A stretch of 18,141 nt of DNA from JAIVJN01 sp036732565 (GTDB lineage: Bacteria > Acidobacteriota > Vicinamibacteria > Vicinamibacterales > UBA2999). A program made the position numbers and the translations under genes. The first letter of the stretch is position 1, and each line of letters starts with the position of its first letter. Below, piece by piece: positions 6,607 to 15,854 of this stretch. A model generated the notes under the pieces. The model was given only the letters and a program-made list of their open reading frames with translations. It did not search any database and was not told where the DNA came from. The DNA is taken from NCBI GenBank assembly GCA_036732565.1, contig DAINCF010000079.1:1-18141 (forward strand), given 5' to 3'.

Positions 6607-7990
6607 TTCGATAGATTCGGACGATCGCGTCAGCGGACGTGTCGATGTCCGCCTCCGTGGTCGACCAGTTCGACACCGAGATGCGCATCACCTGCTGGTC
6701 GAACCACGTCGCGCCGCCCGCCCAGCACGTGCCGTCGGCTTGCACGCGCGCGATGATCTGCTTGGTCATCTCATCGGCCGTGACCGTACCACGGCCATCG
6801 AAGCGCACGAGCACCTGATTCAGGACGACGTCGTTGAGGATGCGGACGCCGGGCTCGTCCGCGAGCCGCGCAGCCATGCGGCGGGCGAGCGTAACGGTTC
6901 TGCGGATCATCTCCTGAATGCCGGTGCGGCCCAGGGCACGGAACAGCGCGTAGAGTGGAATGACCCGCGCGCGACGAGACGATTCGGGCACCCAGTCCAT
7001 GCCGATGCGTTCTTCCTCCGTGCCGCGGATCAGATACGACGCCTGCAGGCTCATGGCCGCTCGATGCGGTGCGGGATGCGCGACGATGGCCAGGCCGGAG
7101 TCGTAGGGCACGTTCAGCCACTTGTGCGCGTCGGTGGTCCACGAGTCCGCGGTGTCGATGCCGGCGATCTGATCGCGCAGTTCCGGAATGGCGTTGGCCC
7201 ACAAGCCGAACGCCCCGTCGACGTGGACCCACGCACCGCGTGCGTGCGCGGCCGTCACGATGGCCCCGATCGGATCGCTGCCGCCGGAGCTGACGTTGCC
7301 CGCCTGCACGCAGACGATGAGGGGGCCTTCGCCGGTGGGTAGCGTCCGCTCGAACGCCTCGAGCTGCATGCGTCCTTGATCGTCGACCGGGACGCGCTGG
7401 ACTTCGCCGGCTCCAAACCCCAACATGCGCAGCGCGCCGATCACCGAGACATGGACGTGATCGCCGGCGATGATACGCACGCGCGGCGCGCGCTGCAGTC
7501 CCTGTTCCTCGACATCCCACCCGATGCGGCGCAGCACCTCGTGTCGGCCGGCGGCGAGGCAGGTGAAGTTCGCCATGTGCGCGCCGGTCACGAAGCCAAC
7601 GCTGGCGCCTGTGGGGAGCCGCACCATTTCGAGGATCCAGCCACTGACCACGTCTTCCAGGACGGCAAGCGCCGGCGACATGACGTACATCGCGCCGTTC
7701 TGATCCCAGGCGCTCGCCAGCCAGTCGGCCGCGACCGTCACGGGCACTGCGCCGCCGGTCACGAAGCCGAAGTATCGAGGCCCGATGGTGGCGACCAGCC
7801 CAGGCTCCGCATCGCGCACGAGCTTTTCGATGACCAGGTGCGGATCGGATGGTCCTTCCGGCAACGGGCCACCAAGTCGCGCCACCAGCTCCCGGCGCCC
7901 CAACATTCCGCCGACATGCCGATTGCCAACAGTCTCTACGTACGTCGCGGCGTATGCGTGCGTTTGGGCCAAGAGTTCGCGGGTGGACAT
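6566..7990 (-). CDS. PLP-dependent group II decarboxylase family protein
   Basis: A 474-residue fold-type I pyridoxal-phosphate enzyme of the aromatic amino acid/glutamate decarboxylase family, expected to be cytosolic. Visible motifs are PRYFGFVTGGAVPVTVAADW (about 71-90), GFVTGAHMANFTCLAAGRH (phosphate-binding region), the cofactor-stacking His in GDHVHVSV (about 178-180), HVDGAFG with Asp258 that binds the pyridine nitrogen, and TTDAHKWLNVPYDSG with the Schiff-base Lys290. Length matches the family (about 470-500). The substrate cannot be assigned; some relatives are aminotransferase- or lyase-like. The start at 7990 (MSTRELL) is preferred to ATGs at 8020 and 8056 because those lie in the repeat array and add repeat-derived residues. 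No Shine-Dalgarno sequence or -10 box is obvious. The last residues (TEVPHGGSAQ) are encoded entirely by the 13-bp repeat array, so the array has written the C-terminus. The same repeat family lies just upstream of the start. Confidence 0.85.
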   Translation of the reverse strand: MSTRELLAQTHAYAATYVETVGNRHVGGMLGRRELVARLGGPLPEGPSDPHLVIEKLVRDAEPGLVATIGPRYFGFVTGGAVPVTVAADWLASAWDQNGAMYVMSPALAVLEDVVSGWILEMVRLPTGASVGFVTGAHMANFTCLAAGRHEVLRRIGWDVEEQGLQRAPRVRIIAGDHVHVSVIGALRMLGFGAGEVQRVPVDDQGRMQLEAFERTLPTGEGPLIVCVQAGNVSSGGSDPIGAIVTAAHARGAWVHVDGAFGLWANAIPELRDQIAGIDTADSWTTDAHKWLNVPYDSGLAIVAHPAPHRAAMSLQASYLIRGTEEERIGMDWVPESSRRARVIPLYALFRALGRTGIQEMIRRTVTLARRMAARLADEPGVRILNDVVLNQVLVRFDGRGTVTADEMTKQIIARVQADGTCWAGGATWFDQQVMRISVSNWSTTEADIDTSADAIVRIYRRFLTEVPHGGSAQ

Positions 7991-7998
7991 ACAGAGAG

Positions 7999-8190
7999 TG
8001 TTCCATACATTCGTTCCCATGATGGTTCCCGACAAGGTTCGGCACGGGGGCTCCACGGTCGTTCCGCAACGGAGGTTCTTCGCAACGACGTACGTGGGAA
8101 ACTATCGACAGGAACCTGCGTGAAGCCTTCGTGAGGAACGGTCGTGAGGAACTGTGGTGAGGAACGGTCGTGAGAAACTATCGTCGTACG
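7999..8190. repeat. Second inverted array of GTTCC-type units
   Basis: Degenerate 11-14 bp units run with GTTCC first (GTTCCATACATTC, GTTCCCATGATG, GTTCCCGACAAG, GTTCCGCAACGGAG), then turn over near the ACGTACGT at about 8087-8094 and continue as GAACC/GGAAC units (GAACCTGCGTGAA, GAACGGTCGTGAG, GAACTGTGGTGAG, GAACGGTCGTGAG). The units belong to the family at 6350-6606, so the decarboxylase gene is bracketed by two such arrays. It lies between the decarboxylase start and the terminator of the radical SAM gene. Confidence 0.8.
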
Positions 8191-8191
8191 T

Positions 8192-8226
8192 GACAAAGGC
8201 CACGCAACGCTCGCGTGGCCTTTGTC
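8192..8226 (-). terminator. Hairpin terminator of the radical SAM gene
   Basis: A perfect 14-bp stem: GACAAAGGCCACGC (8192-8205), loop AACGCTC, GCGTGGCCTTTGTC (8213-8226). It starts 15 nt after the stop codon of the minus-strand radical SAM gene. There is no long T-tract after the stem on the minus strand, so it may act as a transcript-end stabilising stem. It is unrelated in sequence to the neighbouring array. Confidence 0.75.
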
Positions 8227-8240
8227 GAGAACACACCGTG

Positions 8241-10328
<2,088 letters not shown>

Positions 10329-10342
10329 CGATACTCTCCTAA

Positions 10343-10379
10343 CCTGAAATGTGTCCGTATTTTACGTGCCCGTTTCAGG
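10343..10379 (-). promoter_or_regulatory. Promoter and inverted repeat of the radical SAM gene
   Basis: On the minus strand TAAAAT (complement of 10359-10364) is a good -10 box, giving a leader of about 20-25 nt that includes the AGGAG ribosome binding site. The box is enclosed by a 7-bp inverted repeat, CCTGAAA (10343-10349) and TTTCAGG (10373-10379), spaced 23 nt, which could be an operator. A TTGCCC lies 20 nt upstream as a poor -35 candidate. Confidence 0.5.
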
Positions 10380-10465
10380 CGTTCGGGCAACTTTCGGGGA
10401 TTGGGCCGAGCGGGCATCTGAGCGGGCAGGGACGTCTGTCCAACGGTCATTGCCGACCGAAATGG

Positions 10466-10497
10466 TCTGATATTCGGGCTCTGATATTCTCCACCTC
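10466..10497 (+). promoter_or_regulatory. Duplicated -10-like sequence before the amidohydrolase
   Basis: TCTGATATTC occurs twice in the same orientation, at 10466-10475 and 10480-10489 (14-bp step). The second contains TATTCT (10485-10490), ending 7 nt before the ATG, as in a leaderless promoter. A small dyad GACC/GGTC around GAAAT (10455-10467) overlaps the first copy. A further direct repeat, GAGCGGGCA at 10408-10416 and 10420-10428, lies upstream between the two divergent genes. Confidence 0.4.
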
Positions 10498-11733
10498 ATG
10501 TTCAGGCCCGCCTTGTCCCTCACGGCCTTCACGCTTCTGCTCACGGTCGCACCGATCGCTCAGCAGCCGCCGACGCAGGAGGCCCTCGCGCTGATCAACG
10601 CACGCGTCATCAACGTGCGTGATGGCAGCGTGCGATCGGATGCGACCGTGGTGGTCCGGGGCGGTCGCATCGAGTCCGTGGGCGCCGGCGCGGCGCCGGC
10701 GGGCACCAAGGTGCTCGATGTGCGCGGTCGCTATCTGCTGCCGGGTCTCATCGACACACACGTGCACATCACCAATCTGCGCGCGCTGCGCACCGCGCTC
10801 GAGAGCGGCGTGACGACCGTGCGGAGCGCCGGCGTGTCGAGCTACGTCGACGTCGGCATCCGTGAGCTCGTCAAGCAGGGCGCGGCGATCGGTCCGGACA
10901 TGGTCGCGACCGGCTATCACGTGCGGCCGACGGTGGCGGAGGAGGCGTTCTTCGATCATCCCTCGCTCGCGCCGTTGATGCGCGGCGGCATCACCACGAC
11001 CGATGCGCTGCGGAAGATGGTGCAGGCGAACCTGAGTCGCAACGTCGACTGGATCAAAGTCCTCGCGACCGAGCGCGCGGGCACCCCGGATACCGATCCC
11101 CGCAAACAGGTCTACAGCGAGGCCGAGCTCCGCGCGCTCGTCGAGGAGGCCGCGACGAAGAACGTGCCGGTGCTCGCGCACGCGCATGGCGCCGAGGGTG
11201 CGCTCGCCGCGGTGAAGGCGGGTGTGCGCAGCATCGAGCACGGCACCTATCTGACGGATGAAACACTGCAGCTGATGGCCAAACAGGGCACTTACTTCGT
11301 GCCGACGGCGAACATCCTGCACGACGTGGCCGAGATCGGCGGCGACTACGACAACCGCGATCTGCAGCTGCGCGGGCAGCACATGCTGCCGCGCATGGCC
11401 GAGACCATCTTCCGCGCCCACCGGGCCGGCGTGAAGATCGTCGCCGGCGCCGACACGGGATACGGCCCGTCGAGCATGGCGCGCGTGTCGAAGGAGTACG
11501 TGGATCTCGTCGACTTCGGCGTGCCGCCGGTGAAGGCGCTGCAGGCCGCGACGCTGACCGCCGCGGAGATGCTCCGCCTCGAGAAGCAGATCGGCCTCGT
11601 CGAAACCGGCTACCAAGCCGACCTCCTCATCGTCGAACGCAACCCCCTCGAGCACACGACGGCATTGCAGGACCCGCTGCTGGTGATCAGCAATGGGCGG
11701 GTAGGTCTAGATCGACTGAACTTTGGTCGATGA
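10498..11733 (+). CDS. Secreted metal-dependent amidohydrolase
   Basis: A 411-residue amidohydrolase-superfamily protein of the imidazolonepropionase/prolidase-like type. Residues 1-21 form a signal peptide (MFRPALSLTAFTLLLTVAPIA), so it is probably periplasmic. The small beta-sandwich (INARVINVRDGSVRSDATVV) precedes the TIM barrel. Metal-site residues are visible: HVH (His88, His90) in LLPGLIDTHVHI, a candidate carboxylated Lys187 in VDWIKVLATE, His228/His230 in VPVLAHAHG, His248 in SIEHGTYL, and Asp319 in IVAGADTGYG. The C-terminus LVETGYQADLLIVERNPLE is typical. Relatives act on dipeptides, lactams or organophosphates; the substrate here is unknown. The start has TATTCT 7 nt upstream and no Shine-Dalgarno sequence. 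It is divergent from the radical SAM gene and convergent with the VWFA/TPR gene. All expected metal ligands are present, so it should be active. Confidence 0.88.
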   Translation: MFRPALSLTAFTLLLTVAPIAQQPPTQEALALINARVINVRDGSVRSDATVVVRGGRIESVGAGAAPAGTKVLDVRGRYLLPGLIDTHVHITNLRALRTALESGVTTVRSAGVSSYVDVGIRELVKQGAAIGPDMVATGYHVRPTVAEEAFFDHPSLAPLMRGGITTTDALRKMVQANLSRNVDWIKVLATERAGTPDTDPRKQVYSEAELRALVEEAATKNVPVLAHAHGAEGALAAVKAGVRSIEHGTYLTDETLQLMAKQGTYFVPTANILHDVAEIGGDYDNRDLQLRGQHMLPRMAETIFRAHRAGVKIVAGADTGYGPSSMARVSKEYVDLVDFGVPPVKALQAATLTAAEMLRLEKQIGLVETGYQADLLIVERNPLEHTTALQDPLLVISNGRVGLDRLNFGR

Positions 11734-11745
11734 TGCCGTGTCGGT

Positions 11746-11773
11746 GTAGGGGCGCCTCGCGAGGCGCCCCTAC
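11746..11773. repeat. Perfect 28-bp REP-like palindrome
   Basis: GTAGGGGCGCCTCG joined to its exact complement CGAGGCGCCCCTAC, with no mismatch. It fills most of the 36-bp gap between two convergent genes. Read on the minus strand, the GTAG at its start contains the TAG stop codon (11770-11772) of the VWFA/TPR gene. It probably ends both transcripts. Confidence 0.75.
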
Positions 11774-14568
11774 TTCTGTTGCTGCAGAAACGCGATCCAG
11801 GTCGAGACCAATGGATCGAGGGCACCACCCGACTTCTTGTAAGCGGCGGCCCAACGCACCGCGGCATCTCGGTCGGCGGCGAGCGTGCTCGACGTCTCTG
11901 GCGTCAGATGTCGCCGATACGCGCTGTAGATGCCCGCAAGCAGGGCCGGTTGGTCGGTCGCGTGCGCATCGAGATGCGGCGCCAGCACCGTCATCGCTTC
12001 GTCGCTGCGGTTGCTGACGGCGTAGGCGATGCCGAGGAGGCGTGCGGTCCTCCAGTCATCGGTCTTGCCGCCGGCGGCGCGTTCGAGCGCTTGCGCCGCG
12101 AGCGTCGCTTCGCCGGCCTTCAACCAGGTCTCTCCCGCCAGGCGTGCCGGCGTGCCGTCGGGCACGAGATCCATGGGGACGCTTTGCAGCAGGCCCGCGG
12201 CCTCCTTGTAACGCGTGCCTTGCGCGAGGCTGGCGCCGAGATAGAGTCGCGCCGGTGCGAACGACGGTGCCGCCTGCATCGCGGTTTGGAACTGCGTCGC
12301 CGCGCGCGCCGGCTGGTTCTGGCCGAAGAAGTCGAGACCGCGCAGAAACGCCGCGAGCGTCTGATCGCCGCCATCCAGCGCCGCGAGCGCGGCGGGCCCG
12401 AGTCGTCCGCTGCGCGCTTCCTGGAACGCCGCCTTGGTTGCCGGCGCCCGGCCACGTTCGGCAGCCGTCAACACCGACGTCAGCACGTCCTTCGAGAGCA
12501 GCTCCTGCGGGGCGAGCGGCGAGAGATTCGCGGTCAGCGCCGCGATGAGCTCGACCGGCGCGGCACGGCCGCCGGCCACGGGGGTCTCGGCGGTGTTGGT
12601 CGTCGTGCTCGGAGGCAGCACGCGCATTGGGCGAGTCAGATGACCGCGAACGGTCCCGCCTTGCCGAATCGTGGCGCGGGCCAGATAGCGTCCGGGAGGC
12701 AGCGCTGATGTGTCGAGATCGGCCTGGAGAGCTCCCGGCCGCGCGCCTCCCGACATCTTCGTGCTCGTCACCGGCGCCTTGGTTTCGTCGGTGAGCACAT
12801 CGAGCGTGACTTCGACGCCGTCCAGTTGTGGTGCGCTTCCCGCGTAGACCTCGACGAGGGCTGCCATGTTGCCTTGGACGCGCGCTTCGACGCTGGGCTG
12901 AAGCGACTCGCCACCGATGGGTCGCGGCGCCACGAGGAGATCGCCGATGGTCAGCTCGCTGGCGCTCATTTGCCAGGCATCGACGCGGCGTTCGACCGAC
13001 GCGACGCGACCGCTGCTGTCCGCCGCGGCGAAGCGAACGAGGTAGCGCCCAGGATCGAGGTTGACCGCGCCAGAGAACAGCGCAATCGTGTCGTCGCCGG
13101 TCACGGGCACGAGCGTCCGAGGTTCGATGGCGTTGACGATGACCTTGTTGGAGCTGTCCACGACGATGAGGCCGGTGGTGTAGTCGAGGGGCTGATCGGC
13201 CAAACGCTCGATCTCGACGGCGACGAGCACACGCGCGCGCCCCCCGGTCGGATCCTGGTAGGCCCACGTCGCCATCCGCAATGGAATCTCCGCCATTGAC
13301 AGCGGCGATCGCAGTGCCCGCGTCACCGCTTCCTGTGGTGACGTCGCAGCCGGACCGGCGGGGGCCAGGAAGCCGCGTCGCGAGATCACTCGCAACCCCT
13401 TGCGTGTGGTGCGCACCTGGATGCGATGCCGACGTCCATCGCGATCCTTCTGCGTCGCCTCGACGCCGAGCAGGTAATAGCCGGCCAGCGCACGCGTGAT
13501 GCGTTGAAACGCGAAGTCGGCGCTTGCCGCCACGCGGTGCAGACCACCGCGCGCGAGGCCGGCGAGTGTCTCCAGGCCCTGCACCTGAAGCTCGCGATCC
13601 TCCCTCGGCGTCGACGGCCGGTCGCGGATCGAGGCGTCGACCGACGGGACGTCGAGTAGCAGCACGTCGAGACTGGCGCGGACGTCGGCGGCAATGGCGG
13701 CAACGTGATCCACGTCGCCGGTCATGCCTTCCAGGAGGAGCCCTTCTGAAATCAGGATCACGGACTTCGGGCCTTCCAGCGCCGCCAGGCTGCCCAGGAC
13801 CTCGCGCATGCCACGCAGGGAGTCCTGCGACTGCTGCCGCAGCTGGACGACGATCTCGCTGGCTTCCTGTTCGACTTCGCGCTCACAGCGCTCCAGCTCC
13901 GCGGGCAAGCCGAACGCGCACTCCCGCGCCATCAGCTGGGCGCGAATCAGCGCGTCGCTGTGCTCGACGGTCACGAGCGCCTCGGTGAGGCTGATGTTGA
14001 AGCGATTACGGTAGGTCTGCTGCCTGCCGGTGATCATCAGCATCCCCTCGCGAACCTTGTCGTGCTCGGTGGTGAAGTCGACGAGGACACCGGGTCCCGG
14101 GATGGCAACGACCGCGACGCGGTCCGAGGGCTGGAGGTTGTCGATGAACTTGACGGCGCTCCGCATCACGCCGCGCGCCATGCCCGATCGAATGTTGCCC
14201 TGATCCACGAGGACCAGAATCGATCGTCCCGACACGCGAGTGCTGCTGTTGGTCGAGAAGAACGTCTGCTCCGGCTCGGCCGCGGCACGCTTCGGCAGCG
14301 GCACCGCGGGCACGATGACGTCCTCGGTCATCTTGATGTATTCCGCCGACACCACCTGCCGCCGATCGCCGTCGACTTCGATGGTGAAGTCTTGAGGCCC
14401 GAGGTCCCTGACCTGGCGTCCGTCGCCGTCGGTGACGGTCACGTCCACGGTCAGCAAATCGACACCGGTGCGGAAAACCGGCGTCTGCGGTGGTTGTGTG
14501 GGAGCTTGCGCGGGGAGCAGGACCGGCACGCCGACGACAGCAACGACAATCCAAGCGAACACACGCAT
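11770..14568 (-). CDS. VWFA-related acidobacterial-domain protein with C-terminal TPRs
   Basis: A 932-residue exported protein. Residues 1-20 are a signal peptide (MRVFAWIVVAVVGVPVLLPA). The N-terminal part has the acidobacterial VWFA signature: FRTGVDLLTVDVTVTDGDG, VRDLGPQDFTIEVDG, then SILVLVDQGNIRSG where a VWA domain would have its DxSxS metal site. Asp122 and Ser128 are present but the motif is degenerate, so metal binding is doubtful. GPKSVILISEGLLLEG and YYLLGVEATQKDRDGRRHRI follow. A middle region (about 400-630) looks beta-rich. The C-terminus (about 735-930) has TPR-type helices such as AAFLRGLDFFGQNQPARAA, FAPARLYLGASLAQG and LLGIAYAVSNRSDEAM. The family is expanded in acidobacteria and is thought to mediate protein interaction at the cell envelope. 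The start at 14568 is preferred over 14592 because a -10 box (TACAAT) ends only 2 nt before the latter, while AAAGGTG lies 6 nt before the former. Confidence 0.87.
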   Translation of the reverse strand: MRVFAWIVVAVVGVPVLLPAQAPTQPPQTPVFRTGVDLLTVDVTVTDGDGRQVRDLGPQDFTIEVDGDRRQVVSAEYIKMTEDVIVPAVPLPKRAAAEPEQTFFSTNSSTRVSGRSILVLVDQGNIRSGMARGVMRSAVKFIDNLQPSDRVAVVAIPGPGVLVDFTTEHDKVREGMLMITGRQQTYRNRFNISLTEALVTVEHSDALIRAQLMARECAFGLPAELERCEREVEQEASEIVVQLRQQSQDSLRGMREVLGSLAALEGPKSVILISEGLLLEGMTGDVDHVAAIAADVRASLDVLLLDVPSVDASIRDRPSTPREDRELQVQGLETLAGLARGGLHRVAASADFAFQRITRALAGYYLLGVEATQKDRDGRRHRIQVRTTRKGLRVISRRGFLAPAGPAATSPQEAVTRALRSPLSMAEIPLRMATWAYQDPTGGRARVLVAVEIERLADQPLDYTTGLIVVDSSNKVIVNAIEPRTLVPVTGDDTIALFSGAVNLDPGRYLVRFAAADSSGRVASVERRVDAWQMSASELTIGDLLVAPRPIGGESLQPSVEARVQGNMAALVEVYAGSAPQLDGVEVTLDVLTDETKAPVTSTKMSGGARPGALQADLDTSALPPGRYLARATIRQGGTVRGHLTRPMRVLPPSTTTNTAETPVAGGRAAPVELIAALTANLSPLAPQELLSKDVLTSVLTAAERGRAPATKAAFQEARSGRLGPAALAALDGGDQTLAAFLRGLDFFGQNQPARAATQFQTAMQAAPSFAPARLYLGASLAQGTRYKEAAGLLQSVPMDLVPDGTPARLAGETWLKAGEATLAAQALERAAGGKTDDWRTARLLGIAYAVSNRSDEAMTVLAPHLDAHATDQPALLAGIYSAYRRHLTPETSSTLAADRDAAVRWAAAYKKSGGALDPLVSTWIAFLQQQK

Positions 14569-14594
14569 GGCTGGCACCTTTCGCGGCGCCATGA

Positions 14595-14600
14595 ATTGTA
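14595..14600 (-). promoter_or_regulatory. Candidate -10 box of the VWFA/TPR gene
   Basis: Read on the minus strand this is TACAAT. It predicts a transcript start near 14587-14588, inside the codons that an upstream ATG at 14592 would use, and so decides for the ATG at 14568. The leader would be about 20 nt and carries AAAGGTG (14581-14575). No good -35 box is visible. Confidence 0.45.
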
Positions 14601-14663
14601 GCTTACGCAGGCCCGGGGCTTGCGGCCTGAGACGTGGGGGCTCGAACGGCGGCAGGAGGCGGT

Positions 14664-14691
14664 GTAGGGGCGGCTCGCGAGCCGGCCCTAC
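14664..14691. repeat. REP-like palindrome in divergent promoter region
   Basis: GTAGGGGCGGCTCG followed by CGAGCCGGCCCTAC, one mismatch pair from a perfect 28-bp palindrome and the same family as 11746-11773. It sits between the divergent VWFA/TPR and YpdA-like genes rather than at a gene end. A weaker inverted repeat (CAGGCC/GGCCTG, about 14609-14628) lies just to its left. Confidence 0.7.
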
Positions 14692-14730
14692 GCGTAAAGA
14701 TGAAAACCGCCCCTACGCGTAAGATGAAAA
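14686..14730 (+). repeat. Tandem duplication carrying a promoter-like box
   Basis: CCCTACGCGTAAAGATGAAAA (14686-14706, 21 nt) recurs as CCCTACGCGTAAGATGAAAA (14711-14730), a 25-bp step with one base deleted. Each copy includes the end of the REP-like arm and a TAA(A)GAT box. In the second copy TAAGAT (14720-14725) ends 6 nt before the ATG of the YpdA-like gene, the spacing expected for a leaderless transcript. Confidence 0.7.
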
Positions 14731-14731
14731 G

Positions 14732-15799
14732 ATGTCTCTGCGTGACGTTCTGATCATTGGGGCCGGTCCGTCGGGCCTGGCGACGGCCATTGCGCTGCAG
14801 AAGCGCGGCATCGACTACCTCGTGCTCGAGAAGGGCGGCCTCGTGGAGGGCATCGCGCGGATGCCCACCAACATGGTCTTCTTCACCACCCCCGAATTGC
14901 TGGAGATTGGCGGCATTCCGCTCACCACGCCGTACGAGAAGCCGACGCGCGCCGAGGCCCTGCAGTACTACCGCAAGGTCACCGACACGTTTCAGCTGAA
15001 CGTCGCGCTGCACGAGGAGGTCCTCGAGGTCGCCCGCGAGACTGACGGAGCGGGGGAGCCACCGCTTGCCCTGAGCGAGCGGGAGACCGCGCGAGTCGAA
15101 GGGCTGTTCGTCGTGGAGTCGCGCTCGCGCCTCGGCGTCCAGCGCGCGCGGCATGCGCGCGTGGTGGTCCTGGCGATGGGGTACTACGGCTGCCCGAACC
15201 TGCTGAACGTGCCGGGGGAGTCGCTGCCGCACGTCGCGCACTACTACGACGAGGCGCATCCCTACTACCGCCAGCGCGTCGTCATTGTCGGCGGCAAGAA
15301 CTCGGCCTGTGAGGCGGCGCTGGAGCTCTACCGCTCCGGCGCGCAGGTCACGCTCATCCACCGCGGCGCGTCACTCGGGGACTCGGTGAAGTACTGGGTC
15401 AAGCCCGACGTCGAGAACCGCATTCGCGAGGGCTCCATCGCCGCCCGCTTCAATACGCGGATCGTCGAGATCCGCCCGACCGAAGTGGTCGTCGAGACGA
15501 CGGGCGAGCGGTGGTTGTGGAAGAAAGGGGAAGAGGAGCGGCAGACGATATCCGCCGACGCGGTGTTGCTCCTGACCGGCTATCACGCCGACCCGGAGTT
15601 CCTGCGCCGGGCCGGCGTCGAGGTCAACGAGGCGACGTTGATCCCGAAGCACGATCAGAAGACGTTCGAGACGAACGTGTCCAACCTCTTCATCGCCGGC
15701 GGCCAGCTCGCGGGCAAGCGCACGGGAACGGTATTCATCGAGAACGGCCGCTTCCACGGGGAGCGCATCGCCGAGGTGATTGCCGAACGACTGAAGTAG
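14732..15799 (+). CDS. ypdA: YpdA/Bdr-type FAD/NAD(P)-dependent reductase
   Basis: A 355-residue flavoprotein of the thioredoxin reductase-like YpdA family, known in Firmicutes as bacillithiol-disulfide reductase. The FAD site is LIIGAGPSGLATAI (GxGxxG, 10-15). Family signatures follow: RMPTNMVFFTTPELLEIGGIPL, KPTRAEALQYYRKV, VVIVGGKNSACEAALELYRSG (NADPH-binding, 187-192), VLLLTGYHADPEFL and TVFIENGRFHGERIAEVI. In the characterised staphylococcal enzyme the residue at position 14, within GxGxxG, is a Cys needed for activity; here it is Ser14. A Cys at 193 is present but elsewhere in the fold. Bacillithiol use by this organism is therefore plausible but unproven. An insertion of about 25 charged residues (103-125) precedes the second nucleotide domain. 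The start is fixed by TAAGAT 6 nt upstream and by alignment. The stop TAG is part of the GTAG head of the next repeat. Confidence 0.87.
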   Translation: MSLRDVLIIGAGPSGLATAIALQKRGIDYLVLEKGGLVEGIARMPTNMVFFTTPELLEIGGIPLTTPYEKPTRAEALQYYRKVTDTFQLNVALHEEVLEVARETDGAGEPPLALSERETARVEGLFVVESRSRLGVQRARHARVVVLAMGYYGCPNLLNVPGESLPHVAHYYDEAHPYYRQRVVIVGGKNSACEAALELYRSGAQVTLIHRGASLGDSVKYWVKPDVENRIREGSIAARFNTRIVEIRPTEVVVETTGERWLWKKGEEERQTISADAVLLLTGYHADPEFLRRAGVEVNEATLIPKHDQKTFETNVSNLFIAGGQLAGKRTGTVFIENGRFHGERIAEVIAERLK

Positions 15800-15849
15800 C
15801 GCAGGCCTTGAGGCCTGCCACAGTAGCGCAGGCCTTCAGCCGGCCCACG
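15796..15849 (+). repeat. Two tandem GTAG-headed REP-like elements
   Basis: The first has GTAG (15796-15799), C, then arms GCAGGCCT and AGGCCTGC around TG (15801-15818). The second has GTAG (15823-15826), C, then GCAGGCCTTCAGCCGGCCC, whose right arm has diverged. They fill the gap between the convergent YpdA-like and LON-domain genes. GTAG in the first contains the TAG stop of the YpdA-like gene. Confidence 0.75.
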
Positions 15850-15854
15850 CGTCT

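Noticed and set aside
7991..8056. 22-residue N-terminal extension of the decarboxylase
   Set aside because: It is read from the GTTCC repeat array and family members start close to the MSTRELL methionine.
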